Assembly (NCBI RefSeq): GCF_001654965.1
Contig: NZ_LXEV01000023.1
Coordinates: forward strand, 186,001 to 250,000
Direction: 5' to 3'
From: Proteus hauseri ATCC 700826
GTDB taxonomy: Bacteria > Pseudomonadota > Gammaproteobacteria > Enterobacterales > Enterobacteriaceae
Length of the DNA: 64,000 bases
The translations under genes were made by a program, and so were the position numbers. The notes under the pieces are model-generated. The model worked only from the letters and a program-made list of their open reading frames with translations. It ran no database searches and was not told the origin of the DNA. Below, piece by piece: positions 26,122 through 36,010 of this stretch; within the stretch, counting starts at the first letter, position 1, and every line of letters begins with the position of its first letter.

Positions 26122-27003
26122 TTAAAATAAAGCATCTCTATGCTGTTTTTTTATTCGCCACATTTGATTACGAATAGTGCGAATAGCATCTATTAATTCT
26201 GAAGCGGTTAATCCTATAGGTCCTGTACCATTTTCGACTAAAATATCAGCAGCCATACCATGGATCCATACCGCGCTACAAACGGCATCAAACATCGACA
26301 TACCTTGTGCTAAAAAGCTCCCCATTACTCCGGTTAATACATCTCCACTCCCTGCTGTTGATAATCCACTATTTCCTGTACTATTTTTTATCGTTTTTCC
26401 ATCGGGCGAAGCAATAATTGTTCCTTGTCCTTTTAATATGCTCCAACATCTATATTGACGAACAATTTCAATAGTTGCCTGTTCTCGATTATTTTGTATA
26501 TCTGCAATAGTACAATTAAGTAAAATAGCAGCTTCTTTAGGATGTGGGGTTAATACACAATAAGAGTCCAACTGCTGTATTGGTTTTATTTTTGCCATTA
26601 ATACCAAGGCATCAGCATCAAACACATAAGGTGTATTTTTATTTCGTTGGGTAAGTACTGATGATAAAAGTTGCTCTGAATCTACCGATAATCCTAATCC
26701 ACAGCCAATAGCCCATGCCGAGACATTTTTTTGTTTTAATAATGTTGTCGCTGTTTGTAGCATAATTTCAGGTGCACTATCGATATATGGAACAGGTAAC
26801 TTTTGTTGAGCAAAACCAAGAAAAACTTTACCGCATCCCGCTTTTAACGCACTTTTACCTGCTAATACAATGGCACCACTCATTCCTTCTGTGCTACCAA
26901 TAACCGCTAATGTGCCAAATGAACCTTTATGAGTATCTCCTGATTTGCGTTGATAAAGTGCTGGATAATGAGATATCGCGTTTAGTAATTGCTCTTGTTT
27001 CAT
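26122..27003 (-). CDS. nnrD: ADP/ATP-dependent NAD(P)H-hydrate dehydratase
   Basis: This 293-residue repair enzyme converts NAD(P)HX back to NAD(P)H. It is a ribokinase-fold protein matching the C-terminal domain of YjeF: GSFGTLAVIGSTEGMSGA near residue 27, VLTPHPKEAA in the middle, and the phosphate-binding STAGSGDVLTGVMGSF region. It lacks the N-terminal epimerase domain of bifunctional Nnr, so it is a stand-alone dehydratase. AAAGGAA lies upstream of the ATG. It is a single-gene unit. Confidence 0.9.
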   Translation of the reverse strand: MKQEQLLNAISHYPALYQRKSGDTHKGSFGTLAVIGSTEGMSGAIVLAGKSALKAGCGKVFLGFAQQKLPVPYIDSAPEIMLQTATTLLKQKNVSAWAIGCGLGLSVDSEQLLSSVLTQRNKNTPYVFDADALVLMAKIKPIQQLDSYCVLTPHPKEAAILLNCTIADIQNNREQATIEIVRQYRCWSILKGQGTIIASPDGKTIKNSTGNSGLSTAGSGDVLTGVMGSFLAQGMSMFDAVCSAVWIHGMAADILVENGTGPIGLTASELIDAIRTIRNQMWRIKKQHRDALF

Positions 27004-27295
27004 TTATCGTTCCTTTATTACACAATTTATTGCTATTAATCTGATAGTTAAAAAATTAAATCCACAGAATTACATCACCGATAAAAGTATAGCGTTACTT
27101 CCAAAAATAAACTGAGAGATTATTTGAGCTTTATTTTTAACGTATTAAGTATTATCACTTTATGAACCTTTTATTAAGATAACTAACCACTGTGAATAGC
27201 TCTTTTGTTACAGCTATTCATACCAACCTCAGACAATGCTATCCTATTAGTAATTGAAGCTTAAATTATAAACACCATACAAAGGAAATTGCCCC

Positions 27296-27517
27296 ATGAA
27301 CGAGAAGTTTAAAACTGAAGCTGATGTCGAAACCTTAGCTCAAGAAGTCGCTTGTTTAAAAACGTTAGTCACTTATATGTTAAAAGCGCTAGGCCAGGCA
27401 GATGCGGGCCGCGTTATTTTAAATATTCAACGTGCTATTGAGAAAGTTGATGATGAGAAACAAGCAGAGACATTCCGAAATACAATAGCTCAAATTAAGA
27501 CTGCATATCGTCAATAG
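27296..27517 (+). CDS. yecF: YecF-family (DUF2594) small protein
   Basis: This 73-residue cytoplasmic protein closely resembles E. coli YecF: LAQEVACLKTLVTYMLKALG, GQADAGRVIL and a C-terminal IAQIKTAYRQ. It is predicted to be helical. Its function is unknown. AAGGAAA precedes the ATG at good distance. In E. coli yecF lies near sdiA and uvrY, which are not present here. Confidence 0.88.
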   Translation: MNEKFKTEADVETLAQEVACLKTLVTYMLKALGQADAGRVILNIQRAIEKVDDEKQAETFRNTIAQIKTAYRQ

Positions 27518-27565
27518 TTTTATTCTATTTCTAATTGAGTGTTTGCTCATAGTTTTATTCTATTT
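27514..27565. repeat. 17-base direct repeat at the end of yecF
   Basis: ATAGTTTTATTCTATTT occurs at 27514-27530, across the yecF stop codon, and again at 27549-27565. The period is 35 bases. It may be a small tandem duplication in the 3' untranslated region. Confidence 0.7.
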
Positions 27566-27660
27566 TCTGGACTTTTTGTGCTGCACAAATAAACAAAAGA
27601 TATGTTCTAAACTTCTATATACTCAGTCTCGAAATAAACCATTCTTTATTCATTTAGCTA

Positions 27661-27690
27661 CCCCTCTATTTTTATAGAGGGGATTTTTTT
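27661..27690 (+). terminator. Terminator downstream of yecF
   Basis: CCCCTCTAT at 27661-27669 pairs with ATAGAGGGG at 27674-27682 around a four-base loop and is followed by a seven-T run. It lies about 145 bases after the yecF stop, leaving room for a separate short transcript. Confidence 0.9.
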
Positions 27691-28049
27691 ATCTTATTTA
27701 TTAATGTGTTAGTTATATTACCATTAATAATTTTCATCTTTTCTTTTTATTGTACGTTTTAACAGCAAATAATCCTGTCTATTGGTATAAATCTGATTAA
27801 ACATTAGCTTAATTAAGTTCTATAAATAACAATATAATTAATATCACTTAGCTTAACGCTATTAATTCCCTTAATAAAAAATCAATAAAATCACTCACTG
27901 CTTTAAAATAAATACTAACAATAAATGCTAGATAAGCATTAAGTGCATTATTTTAGCTTATTTTTACACCTATTCTGATTTAACGTGATAAGGGTTTGTA
28001 TGTTACACTGAAATGGTATGCACTAAAAAATAAACCATGAGGCTTTATA
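27691..28049. other. Gene-free region before the secreted protein gene
   Basis: This AT-rich stretch of about 360 bases shows no convincing gene. Its right end should carry the promoter of the gene at 28050, with TTACACT near 28001 as a possible minus-10. Nothing else could be supported. Confidence 0.5.
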
Positions 28050-28412
28050 ATGAAACCACTTCTTTTCTCTCTGCTCCTATTACCTGCTGTCGCATTTGCT
28101 AATCCAACAAAAATGGCAGATGACTATTGCGATACATTTAAAGATATTTCAGTCCGAGCTTACGACACCAATGATTCACCAGAGACAATCGCAAAAGATG
28201 CATTAGCTGCTTTAAAAGCAAAGAAATTTGATTTAGCTAAATTAGAAGCAACTGAAGCTGATTTCTCCCAAGGCACCGTAGAAGTTGTTAAATCTCTGCG
28301 TGATGCAAAAGCTGAAATTGGTTCTCGTGCAGAATTCCAAGCAGGTTTAACGCAAATCGTTGCTGCATGTAAAATTCAAATGGTTGAAGTATTAAACGAA
28401 CAGAAAAAATAA
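28050..28412 (+). CDS. Small exported protein of unknown function
   Basis: This 120-residue protein has a Sec signal peptide (about residues 1-17, ending AFA before NPTKM). The mature part is helical, rich in Ala, Lys and Glu, and has one cysteine near each end (DYCDTF and AACKIQ) that could form a disulfide in the periplasm. The AAKxxLAKLEATEAD-like middle is strongly alpha-helical. I recognise no family. Two hairpins with T runs follow it, so it is a single-gene unit. Confidence 0.75.
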   Translation: MKPLLFSLLLLPAVAFANPTKMADDYCDTFKDISVRAYDTNDSPETIAKDALAALKAKKFDLAKLEATEADFSQGTVEVVKSLRDAKAEIGSRAEFQAGLTQIVAACKIQMVEVLNEQKK

Positions 28413-28452
28413 TAGCCTAAAAAGGCTTTATTTTAGTTTGTTATTGAAACCA

Positions 28453-28485
28453 AAGAGCGGAAATTAACCTGCTCTTTTTTGTTTT
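28453..28485 (+). terminator. Terminator after the secreted small protein gene
   Basis: AAGAGC at 28453-28458 pairs with GCTCTT beginning at 28471, and a long T run follows. A smaller hairpin with AGCCT/AGGCT arms lies directly after the stop codon at 28414-28427 and could act first. Confidence 0.75.
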
Positions 28486-28686
28486 TTTTATTATTACAAT
28501 TTAATAATAAACAACTGAAACATCATTTTATTTTTCTTTCTTAAATTAAGTTTTACATCGTTTTTCTTACTGTCATTCTTCTGTTTATTCCTGTTTTATC
28601 AAGAATCAGAGTATCTATCTCCTTGTTTAAAGGTCTATAATACTATCGTAAATATTTATTAGAACTGGCCATAAAAAGGAGATATT

Positions 28687-29664
28687 GTGAGCAACGAACA
28701 ATCCATCCAGCGTTTAAGAAGACTACGCCAGTCAGAAAACCTGCGCGCACTCTTTCAAGAAACAACCCTAAGCAAAAATGATCTAGCACTCCCTATTTTT
28801 GTTGAAGAAGGGTTGGATGATTATCAGCCAATTAAAAGTATGCCGGGTGTCGTTCGTATTCCTGAAAAACGTCTTGCTTATGAAATTGAGCGTATTGCAA
28901 AAGCGGGTATTAAAACTGTTATGACATTTGGTGTCTCACACCACCTCGATGAAACAGGTAGCGATGCTTGGAAAAGCGATGGCCTAGTCTCTCGTATGTC
29001 GCGTATTTGTAAAGATGCCGTACCTGAAATGATTGTTATGTCGGATACCTGTTTTTGCGAATACACTTCTCATGGTCATTGCGGCGTGCTGCATGGTGAA
29101 CATGTTGATAACGACGAAACTATTTATAATTTAGGTCTTCAAGCTGTTGCTGCTGCCCAAGCTGGCGCTGATTTTATTGCACCATCCGCTGCAATGGATG
29201 GACAAGTTGCGGCTATTCGTGCGGCACTAGATAAAGCGGGTTTTGTTGATACTGGCATTGTTTCTTATTCCACTAAATTTGCTTCTGCACTTTATGGCCC
29301 ATTTCGTGATGCAGCGGGTTCTCGTTTAATTGGCGACCGTAAAACCTATCAAATGAACCCAATGAACCGCCGTGAAGCAATCCGCGAATCACTAATTGAT
29401 GAGCAAGAAGGCGCTGATATGTTAATGGTAAAACCAGCAGGTGCTTATTTAGATATCATTCGCGATGTACGCGAACGCACATTGTTGCCTTTAGCGGCTT
29501 ACCAAATTAGTGGCGAATATGCACAAATTAAATTTGCTGCATTAGCAGGCGCTATTGATGAAGATCGCGTCGTAATGGAAACCTTAGGCTCAATTAAACG
29601 AGCAGGTGCCGATTTAATTCTTTCTTATTTTGCACTTGATCTAGCAGAAAGAAACTTACTTTAA
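28687..29664 (+). CDS. hemB: Delta-aminolevulinic acid dehydratase (porphobilinogen synthase)
   Basis: This enzyme of 325 residues joins two 5-aminolevulinate molecules into porphobilinogen in haem and sirohaem synthesis. The zinc-binding cysteines are seen in [16 protein letters not shown]. The Schiff-base lysines are in [17 protein letters not shown] and [14 protein letters not shown]. Translation starts at GTG at 28687, with AAGGAG five bases upstream. It is a single-gene unit. Sirohaem made from this pathway is used by NirB in the same window. Confidence 0.95.
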   Translation: MSNEQSIQRLRRLRQSENLRALFQETTLSKNDLALPIFVEEGLDDYQPIKSMPGVVRIPEKRLAYEIERIAKAGIKTVMTFGVSHHLDETGSDAWKSDGLVSRMSRICKDAVPEMIVMSDTCFCEYTSHGHCGVLHGEHVDNDETIYNLGLQAVAAAQAGADFIAPSAAMDGQVAAIRAALDKAGFVDTGIVSYSTKFASALYGPFRDAAGSRLIGDRKTYQMNPMNRREAIRESLIDEQEGADMLMVKPAGAYLDIIRDVRERTLLPLAAYQISGEYAQIKFAALAGAIDEDRVVMETLGSIKRAGADLILSYFALDLAERNLL

Positions 29665-29716
29665 TAATTTACCTTAGACAAAAAGCAATATTTGCATTTT
29701 ATCTGACAGTACAAGT

Positions 29717-29761
29717 AATAGACCTTATAACAGTGCCGGTTTTCTGTTGATAAGGTCTATT
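29717..29761. repeat. Large hairpin downstream of hemB
   Basis: AATAGACCTTATAACAG at 29717-29733 pairs with CTGTTGATAAGGTCTATT at 29744-29761 apart from one bulged base, with a ten-base loop. No T run follows, so it is either a weak terminator for hemB or an RNA-stabilising element. Confidence 0.65.
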
Positions 29762-29885
29762 GATATTATTGCCATAGTCTTTTTTGCTCCCTCCTCTTCT
29801 ATTCGCTTTAGCTAGCTATAATTACACTTTCTTTTTTCAGTAATTTTTGATGATATAGAGCCTCACTTTTTGCTATGAGGCGAAT

Positions 29886-30350
29886 ATGGATAACTGTATT
29901 TTCTGTCAGATTGTTGCGGGTAAAGCACCTTGTCATAAAATTTGGGAAGATGATCACCATCTTGCATTTTTGTCTATTTTCCCTAATACCAAAGGCTTTA
30001 CTGTTGTTATTCCTAAAAAACATTACCCTAGCTATGCTTTCGACTTAAGTGATGAAGCTCTCGCCTTATTAGTTATAGCCACCAAAAAAGTAGCAAAAAT
30101 TTTAGATAAAACCTTCCCTGATGTTTCTCGCTCAGGTATGTTTTTTGAAGGTTTTGGTGTAGACCATGTTCATAGCAAACTTAGTCCAATGCATGGAACT
30201 GGCGATATGACAAAATGGGCCCCTATCGAAAATAAACAGAAAATTTTCTTCGATAAATATCCCGGTTATCTTTCATCTCATGATTTTGAGCGGGCAGATG
30301 ATAAAGAGCTTGCTGAACTAGCGGCACTTATTCGGAAAAACAGTAAATAA
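29886..30350 (+). CDS. HIT-family nucleotide-binding protein
   Basis: This 154-residue histidine-triad protein starts MDNCIFCQIVAGKAPCHKIW, with CxxC zinc-type cysteines near the N-terminus as in many HIT proteins. The triad region reads GVDHVHSKLSPMHG. The third position of the H-x-H-x-H triad is Lys, as in a known subgroup of HIT proteins. Family members hydrolyse nucleoside phosphoramidates or dinucleotides. It is followed by a terminator. Confidence 0.9.
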   Translation: MDNCIFCQIVAGKAPCHKIWEDDHHLAFLSIFPNTKGFTVVIPKKHYPSYAFDLSDEALALLVIATKKVAKILDKTFPDVSRSGMFFEGFGVDHVHSKLSPMHGTGDMTKWAPIENKQKIFFDKYPGYLSSHDFERADDKELAELAALIRKNSK

Positions 30351-30402
30351 TTTACTTTCACTTTTTATATTACTTTTTGTATATAGCATGACTCGATTAA
30401 AT

Positions 30403-30442
30403 AAAAAAAACGCCCAGACTTAATTAAGCTGAGCGTTTTTTT
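30403..30442. terminator. Bidirectional terminator between HIT gene and phosphatase gene
   Basis: AAAAACGC at 30406-30413 pairs with GCGTTTTT ending near 30440, and CAG pairs with CTG inside around one mismatch. A and T tracts lie on both sides, so both convergent genes can use it. Confidence 0.85.
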
Positions 30443-30460
30443 ATCAATAAAATGGCTTAT

Positions 30461-30805
30461 TTAATCAACAGTAAGTCTTGCTTTCATTGGTAAATAAGGT
30501 TGAACTTTATGTTCTAGCAGTGTGATAAGTGCAGGATCGTTAAACTGATAGTTATCAGGAATATCCAACACATGCGCTTTTTTATATCGCATTGCCCCAG
30601 GAAATTGAGCAGATAATCGATTTAAATGTTTTGATTCCATCACTAAGACTAAATCAGCCCATTTAAGTAATTCATTATCTACCACACATTTTGCATCTCG
30701 TCGTGTTCCTGCCGACAAAGTCTCAATGCCATTTCTATTTGCAAACAATAACTCTGCTGTAGGGCTTCGCCATTGATTTTTACTGCAAATAAATAAGATA
30801 TTCAT
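30461..30805 (-). CDS. Low-molecular-weight tyrosine phosphatase-like protein
   Basis: This 114-residue protein begins with the phosphatase P-loop signature FICSKNQWRSPTAE (C-x5-R-S). LMW phosphatases are usually about 150 residues. The usual DP general-acid motif near the C-terminus may be represented by NDPALI. It is short and could act on protein phosphotyrosine or on another substrate. Its ATG overlaps the TAA of the preceding small basic gene (TAATG), which indicates coupled translation. Confidence 0.85.
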   Translation of the reverse strand: MNILFICSKNQWRSPTAELLFANRNGIETLSAGTRRDAKCVVDNELLKWADLVLVMESKHLNRLSAQFPGAMRYKKAHVLDIPDNYQFNDPALITLLEHKVQPYLPMKARLTVD

Positions 30806-31029
30806 TATGACTCACTAATATCTAATAACGCATTTAAACGGCGCTGGCTGCGAGAAATTCTTGGATATTCAATTCCCAGCTGCTCAGCTCTTGTCATTTT
30901 TAGTGATCGAGTATACAAATTGCGCCATTTTTTTTCTGGCTTAAAAGCAAACTGCGCACTACCCATTTCTTGATGTTTATTTTTACGGTTGACGCATTGG
31001 CGCCAAGCTCGTGAACGTTGTATAGACAT
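30805..31029 (-). CDS. Small basic protein coupled to the phosphatase-like gene
   Basis: This 74-residue, strongly basic protein starts MSIQRSRAWRQCVNRKNKHQ and ends with an Arg-rich SRSQRRLNALL. AGAGG precedes the ATG. Its stop overlaps the start of the phosphatase-like gene by one base. The charge pattern would suit binding RNA or ribosomes, but no known fold is recognised. Its function is unknown. Confidence 0.7.
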   Translation of the reverse strand: MSIQRSRAWRQCVNRKNKHQEMGSAQFAFKPEKKWRNLYTRSLKMTRAEQLGIEYPRISRSQRRLNALLDISES

Positions 31030-31223
31030 AAAAACCTCTCTGATTAAACGGATAGCAGCCGCAGTAATACGGAGAGTATCTAACAGGTGTTATTTTAATT
31101 GAATACTGTTAAATCGCAATGACTTATTTTTGTACACAGCAAAGTCATTTAAATTTTATTTCGTAGGTAAGATATTCAGTAGATTTAAAGCAATATACGA
31201 CTTAGTTATTTATTCGCTAAAAT

Positions 31224-31254
31224 AACGGACAGATTGTTTATTAATCTGTCCGTT
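31224..31254 (-). terminator. Terminator after codA
   Basis: AACGGACAGATT at 31224-31235 is perfectly complementary to AATCTGTCCGTT at 31243-31254. TTATTTT follows on the minus strand. It ends codBA. Confidence 0.85.
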
Positions 31255-31275
31255 ATTATCAAACTGTATTAAAAA

Positions 31276-32553
31276 TTATTTATAAGAAATAATTGTTGGT
31301 TTATCTAACATAATTTCTGTTTTTGCTGGTTGTGTTTGAGCAATGACTCGACCTTGACGAATGGAATAACGCACAGGTACTTGACGACGTAATGCATCGA
31401 ACCCACTATCTGCGGGTAAAATGATAAAGTTTGCACTATTTCCCACTGCTACACCATAATCGGTTAATGCCAATGTCTTAGCACTATTATGGCTAATTAA
31501 ATTCAAACCATTATCAATTTGGCCATAACCCATTAGTTGGCAAACATGCAATCCCATATGCAGTACTTGCAGCATATTAGCAGTACCTAATGGATACCAA
31601 GGATCAAATACATCATCGTGGCCAAAACAGACATTAATATTGCTCTCTAACATCTCTTTTACGCGAGTAATACCACGACGTTTAGGATAAGTATCAAAGC
31701 GACCTTGCAGATGAATATTAACTAATGGGTTGGCAACAAAATTAATACCTGACATTTTTAGTAATCGGAATAATCGTGAAGTATAAGCCCCATTATAAGA
31801 GTGCATTGCTGTTGTATGACTTGCTGTTACTCTTGAGCCCATATTTTCTTTATGCGCTAAAGCCGCTACAGTTTCAACAAAGCGCGATTGCTCATCATCA
31901 ATTTCATCGCAGTGTACATCGATTAAACGATTATATTTTTGTGCCAATGCAAATGTCTTATGTAATGACTCAACACCATACTCACGCGTAAATTCAAAAT
32001 GAGGAATAGCCCCCACCACATCTGCACCTAATTTTAGCGCTTCTTCTAATAAAGCCTCACCATTTGGGTAAGATAAAATACCCTCTTGCGGGAAAGCGAC
32101 TATTTGCAAATCAATCCAAGGTTTAATTTCTTCTTTAACTTCTAGCATCGCTTTTAATGCCGTTAATGAAGCGTCAGAAACATCAACATGCGTTCTGACA
32201 TGCTGAATACCATTGGCAATTTGCCATTGTAATGTTTGCCATGCGCGTTGTTTTACATCGTCATGTGTTAATAATGCTTTACGCTCAGCCCAACGTTCGA
32301 TGCCTTCAAATAGGGTGCCAGATTGATTCCAGTTAGGCTGACCCGCTGTTTGTGTTGTATCTAAGTGGATATGTGGTTCTACAAAAGGTGCGTGTACTAA
32401 CCCCCCTTCAGCATCTAATGCATTAGGATGAAAGTCTCCTTTTGGTTGAGGTTCTATCGTTTCAATTTTGTTATTGTTAAGCGTGATGCGCCATAAGCCT
32501 TCTTTTCCAGCTAAACGAGCATGATTAATTTGTTCGATGTTTTTATCCAGCAT
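31276..32553 (-). CDS. codA: Cytosine deaminase
   Basis: This cytoplasmic metal-dependent amidohydrolase of 425 residues converts cytosine to uracil and ammonia. It follows E. coli CodA nearly residue by residue. The metal-binding [19 protein letters not shown], the catalytic [15 protein letters not shown] and the [14 protein letters not shown] segment are all present. Its start overlaps the 3' end of codB by 11 bases, so the two are one operon. Regulation should come from the PurR box ahead of codB. Confidence 0.95.
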   Translation of the reverse strand: MLDKNIEQINHARLAGKEGLWRITLNNNKIETIEPQPKGDFHPNALDAEGGLVHAPFVEPHIHLDTTQTAGQPNWNQSGTLFEGIERWAERKALLTHDDVKQRAWQTLQWQIANGIQHVRTHVDVSDASLTALKAMLEVKEEIKPWIDLQIVAFPQEGILSYPNGEALLEEALKLGADVVGAIPHFEFTREYGVESLHKTFALAQKYNRLIDVHCDEIDDEQSRFVETVAALAHKENMGSRVTASHTTAMHSYNGAYTSRLFRLLKMSGINFVANPLVNIHLQGRFDTYPKRRGITRVKEMLESNINVCFGHDDVFDPWYPLGTANMLQVLHMGLHVCQLMGYGQIDNGLNLISHNSAKTLALTDYGVAVGNSANFIILPADSGFDALRRQVPVRYSIRQGRVIAQTQPAKTEIMLDKPTIISYK

Positions 32554-33793
32554 GACTTATCTCCGCTTGTTGCGCTGTACGACGATTTAATATTGGATTT
32601 AATACTGCATAGCTTATTGCGCCACCTAATACAGCATTAACAGGCACAATACCTGGTAACCAATGCCCTGCGGCGATCCCAATAGCGACAGCTAATAGTG
32701 CAATCCAATTTACCGATTGCATTTTCTCAACACAGAATGTGTTGTAGCGATCTTTATTCATCAGATAATCTGCAATAATAACCCCACCAACAGGTGGAAT
32801 TGCCGCAGATAAAAAGGTTAACCAACCTACAAAGTTATTATAAAGCCATAATGCGCACAATGTACCAATGATGCCATTTATTACTGAGAGTTTTTTACTC
32901 GATAAACCCGTAATATTGGCAAAACCTAATCCTGATGCATAAAGTGCATTATCGTTGGTTGTCCAAATATTTAACCCTAACACCACTATTGCTGGTAATA
33001 ATAAGCCTTGAGCAATCATTACATCTGAAATATCTGCCATACCTAATGATGCGGCACCTGCTGCACCAAAAACAAACATTAAGGTATTCCCTAAAAAGAA
33101 AGCGATAATTGCCACAATAACAGCAATTTTAGGATTACGTCCAAAACGAACAAAGTCCGCAGTTAATGTACCGGCACTAATAAACGATCCCACCACCATT
33201 GCCAGTGCTAAATTAAAATCGAGCTTTTCAACAGGCTTTATTGCCATTAGTGCAGAAAATCCGCCCATATCATGTACAGCTAAATAAACTGAGTAACAAC
33301 CTAATATGGCAATAGCAGGAACAGCGACGATAGAAAGGAGAGTTAGTGCAGAAATTCCGAAGAAGACGGTAACCGTCATTAAGATACCCGAGATAGCAAT
33401 TAATAAATTGATATCAATGCCAGTTGCTTTTCCAACTGGAATGGCAAACATTGCGACGCCAACACCAAACCAACCAACTTGAGTACCACCGAGTAAAAGA
33501 GAAGGAAGCCAAGAACCTTTAATACCGAAAGAGTAACGAGCGAGGAGATGAGTAGTAAGACCTGTTTTAGAACCAATGAAACCAAGAAATGCGGTGTAGA
33601 TACCAAGAAGAAGATTACCAATAAGAACTGCGAGGAAGAAATCATTAAAAGAAAGACCCGTACCGAGAGCGCCTCCGGTCCACATACTGGCTGAAAAAAA
33701 CGTTAATCCCAACATCACAAAGGTTAACGCTATTCCACCCTTTCGTGCGGATATGGGCACAGGGCCCTGACTATAATTGTTGTCCTGAGACAC
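32543..33793 (-). CDS. codB: Cytosine permease
   Basis: This NCS1-family inner-membrane transporter of 416 residues imports cytosine for CodA. It begins [20 protein letters not shown] as in E. coli, from a GTG at 33793 with AAGGGGG upstream. About twelve helices are expected. Codons 43-102 use CTT/CTC for leucine and GGT for glycine almost exclusively, unlike the TTA-rich remainder of the gene and window. Confidence 0.95.
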   Translation of the reverse strand: MSQDNNYSQGPVPISARKGGIALTFVMLGLTFFSASMWTGGALGTGLSFNDFFLAVLIGNLLLGIYTAFLGFIGSKTGLTTHLLARYSFGIKGSWLPSLLLGGTQVGWFGVGVAMFAIPVGKATGIDINLLIAISGILMTVTVFFGISALTLLSIVAVPAIAILGCYSVYLAVHDMGGFSALMAIKPVEKLDFNLALAMVVGSFISAGTLTADFVRFGRNPKIAVIVAIIAFFLGNTLMFVFGAAGAASLGMADISDVMIAQGLLLPAIVVLGLNIWTTNDNALYASGLGFANITGLSSKKLSVINGIIGTLCALWLYNNFVGWLTFLSAAIPPVGGVIIADYLMNKDRYNTFCVEKMQSVNWIALLAVAIGIAAGHWLPGIVPVNAVLGGAISYAVLNPILNRRTAQQAEISHAG

Positions 33794-33857
33794 TTTAACC
33801 CCCTTTTAATTTCACCAGGCCAAAAAATCTGCCGCATTCTATCTGCCTCAAAATAAT

Positions 33858-33873
33858 ATGCAAACGTTTTCGT
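33858..33873. promoter_or_regulatory. PurR operator upstream of codB
   Basis: Read on the minus strand this is ACGAAAACGTTTGCAT, close to the E. coli PurR consensus ACGCAAACGTTTGCGT. It is 65-80 bases ahead of the GTG of codB. E. coli codBA is also PurR-repressed. Confidence 0.85.
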
Positions 33874-34154
33874 CGTCTGTTTACAATAATTAATGGAAGT
33901 AATCTATTCACAAGAGTTGATATACATCACATAAAAGAGAGGGAAAACGTTATTAACGTTGAATTTAGTTGAGGTTTTTGGTTGAGGTTTTTATTCGGAT
34001 TTTCTTTAGATAAATTAATGATAAAAAAATAGTGGCTAAAAACGTAAATTAACCCTTTTCAATAAAAATATCATTTGTTGATTTAGTATTAATCTACTGA
34101 GTTAACTTATCAAATAAGCTAACCCAGTAGTTAATTAGAAAAATAACTATAAAA

Positions 34155-34787
34155 TCAGAGTATTGATTTTCCTATATCCGCAGAAATAAATAACAATCCG
34201 ATACCTAAAATAATTAATAAAATACCAATAACTCTATCTGCTATTTTTTGTTGTGAGAGTATTTTAGCCCGTAAAATCGGCGTTGAAAAAAATAGTGCTA
34301 CACAGCTAAACCATATCCAATGGGCAAATGAAATAAATACACCATAAGTAAGATTTTGCCAAAGTGGATTGCTAATATTGACAACTTGGGTATAAAGCGC
34401 AATAACAAAAAGCATTGTTTTAGGATTCAATGCATTAGTTAAGAAACCAACACCTAGTGCCTGAAAATAAGTTGGCACCATGCCTGCCGAGTTTTCTATT
34501 GTTAATTGCGTTTTATTTGTCAGCGATTTAAAACCTAAATAAATTAAATACCCTACTCCCACCAATTTAATAATTAAAAATAAAGTTGGCGAATCTGCGA
34601 TGACCAATGAAAGTCCCAACACGGTGTAAAACACATGAATTTGTACTCCCAACGCAATACCAAGCGCTGTCAATAAACCTGTTTTTATACCATAGGAATA
34701 ACTATTTTTTGTCACCATAGCAAAATCAGGACCAGGACTAATTACTGCCAGTATCGTTATCATTGCAACAGCTATTAGCTCGCTCAT
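34155..34787 (-). CDS. LysE-family amino acid exporter
   Basis: This 210-residue inner-membrane exporter has about six helices. The N-terminal signature is AVISPGPDFAMVTKNSYSYG, and the middle holds FLTNALNPKTMLF. AAGGGAAA precedes the ATG. It is divergent from a LysR regulator, like LysE/LysG or ArgO/ArgP pairs. The substrate is unknown. Confidence 0.88.
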   Translation of the reverse strand: MSELIAVAMITILAVISPGPDFAMVTKNSYSYGIKTGLLTALGIALGVQIHVFYTVLGLSLVIADSPTLFLIIKLVGVGYLIYLGFKSLTNKTQLTIENSAGMVPTYFQALGVGFLTNALNPKTMLFVIALYTQVVNISNPLWQNLTYGVFISFAHWIWFSCVALFFSTPILRAKILSQQKIADRVIGILLIILGIGLLFISADIGKSIL

Positions 34788-34977
34788 TGTTTCCCTTACT
34801 GTTATTTCTTAGCCAATTATTGGTAATAAAAAATGACGTAAAATAGATTTTTATTTTAATAAAAAATCTATTCACCTCAGTTAACAACTACTATTTTGCT
34901 GACTTGACCAAAAATAAAAAGCGATTTATCTTGCAGGATATCTGTTAGTTTTTATCATCTATTTTAGGTTTATATTT

Positions 34978-35871
34978 ATGATAATGCCGTCATTAAGCTC
35001 ACTACGTTTTTTTAATAGTGCAGCACAAACGGGAAGTTTTGTAAGTGCAGCAGAACAACTTCACGTTACTCATAGTGCAGTAAGTAGACAAATACGTTTA
35101 TTAGAAGAAGAACTTGGTGTGCCATTATTTGAACGCCGTAATCGTGCAGTTTATCTTAATGATGCTGGACGTTATTTATATAAGACTACATCGGCTATTT
35201 TTGAGCAACTTGAAGATACAATTATGCATTTACGTTCACCATTAAATGACAATGTTTTAGTTGTATCTTGTGAGCCAACAATAGCAATGAAATGGCTTAT
35301 TCCTCGCCTTGCTAATTTTTATGCACAATATTCTGAAATCACATTACATTTAGTCGCCGCTGGTGGGCCTATTGATTTTAATAAAGAGGGTGTTGATTTA
35401 GCATTTAGGCGCGATGACTTCCATTGGAGTAAGAATATTTATGCAGTTAAGGTTTGTGATGAACAGATTGCAGCCGTTACCCATCAGCCGATAAAAAACC
35501 ACTCAATTAAGCAGCTATCAACATTATCACGACCACAAGCTTGGCTTGATTGGACTCGCTATTCAGGTGTACAACTCACCAGCACTGAAAAAAGCCAATA
35601 TGAACATTTTTACCTTGCATTACAAGCAGCACAAGCGGGGCTTGGCGTAACTATCGCCTCCTTTTTAATGGTTCAGGATGAACTTAAAAATCAGCAACTA
35701 ACCACAATAAATGGCTTTGTTAAAGATAATTCTAGCTACTATTTGCTTTCACCAACTGAAATCAAGCCCAACAGTAAACAAGATAAATTTAAAACTTGGC
35801 TGACAGCAGAAATAGAGACTTGTTTAACTGAAACAAAGGATCTAGTAAGTCATTCAGATAAAATTTGTTAA
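34978..35871 (+). CDS. LysR-family regulator divergent from the exporter
   Basis: This 297-residue regulator has an N-terminal HTH (TGSFVSAAEQLHVTHSAVSR) and a LysR effector domain. The pattern is of the GcvA type (SLSSLRFFNSAAQTGSF, GVPLFERRNRAVYLNDAG). An alternative ATG lies two codons further in. It sits between an exporter gene and a Tat-exported aminotransferase gene, and could control either or both. Confidence 0.88.
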   Translation: MIMPSLSSLRFFNSAAQTGSFVSAAEQLHVTHSAVSRQIRLLEEELGVPLFERRNRAVYLNDAGRYLYKTTSAIFEQLEDTIMHLRSPLNDNVLVVSCEPTIAMKWLIPRLANFYAQYSEITLHLVAAGGPIDFNKEGVDLAFRRDDFHWSKNIYAVKVCDEQIAAVTHQPIKNHSIKQLSTLSRPQAWLDWTRYSGVQLTSTEKSQYEHFYLALQAAQAGLGVTIASFLMVQDELKNQQLTTINGFVKDNSSYYLLSPTEIKPNSKQDKFKTWLTAEIETCLTETKDLVSHSDKIC

Positions 35872-36010
35872 TACGACAAAGATCAGAAATAAACCACGAA
35901 ATCATGTGAATATTTAATTATTTTTTTATCATATTTATTTACTTTGTGCTGTTTTTTAGTAATCTATACAAACTAATAAAATTTAAAATAATACACTTGG
36001 GAAACATCAC

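Noticed and set aside
30178-30194. Inactivating mutation in the HIT triad
   Set aside because: The third His is Lys, but a recognised HIT subgroup has the same pattern, so it is not taken as loss of function.
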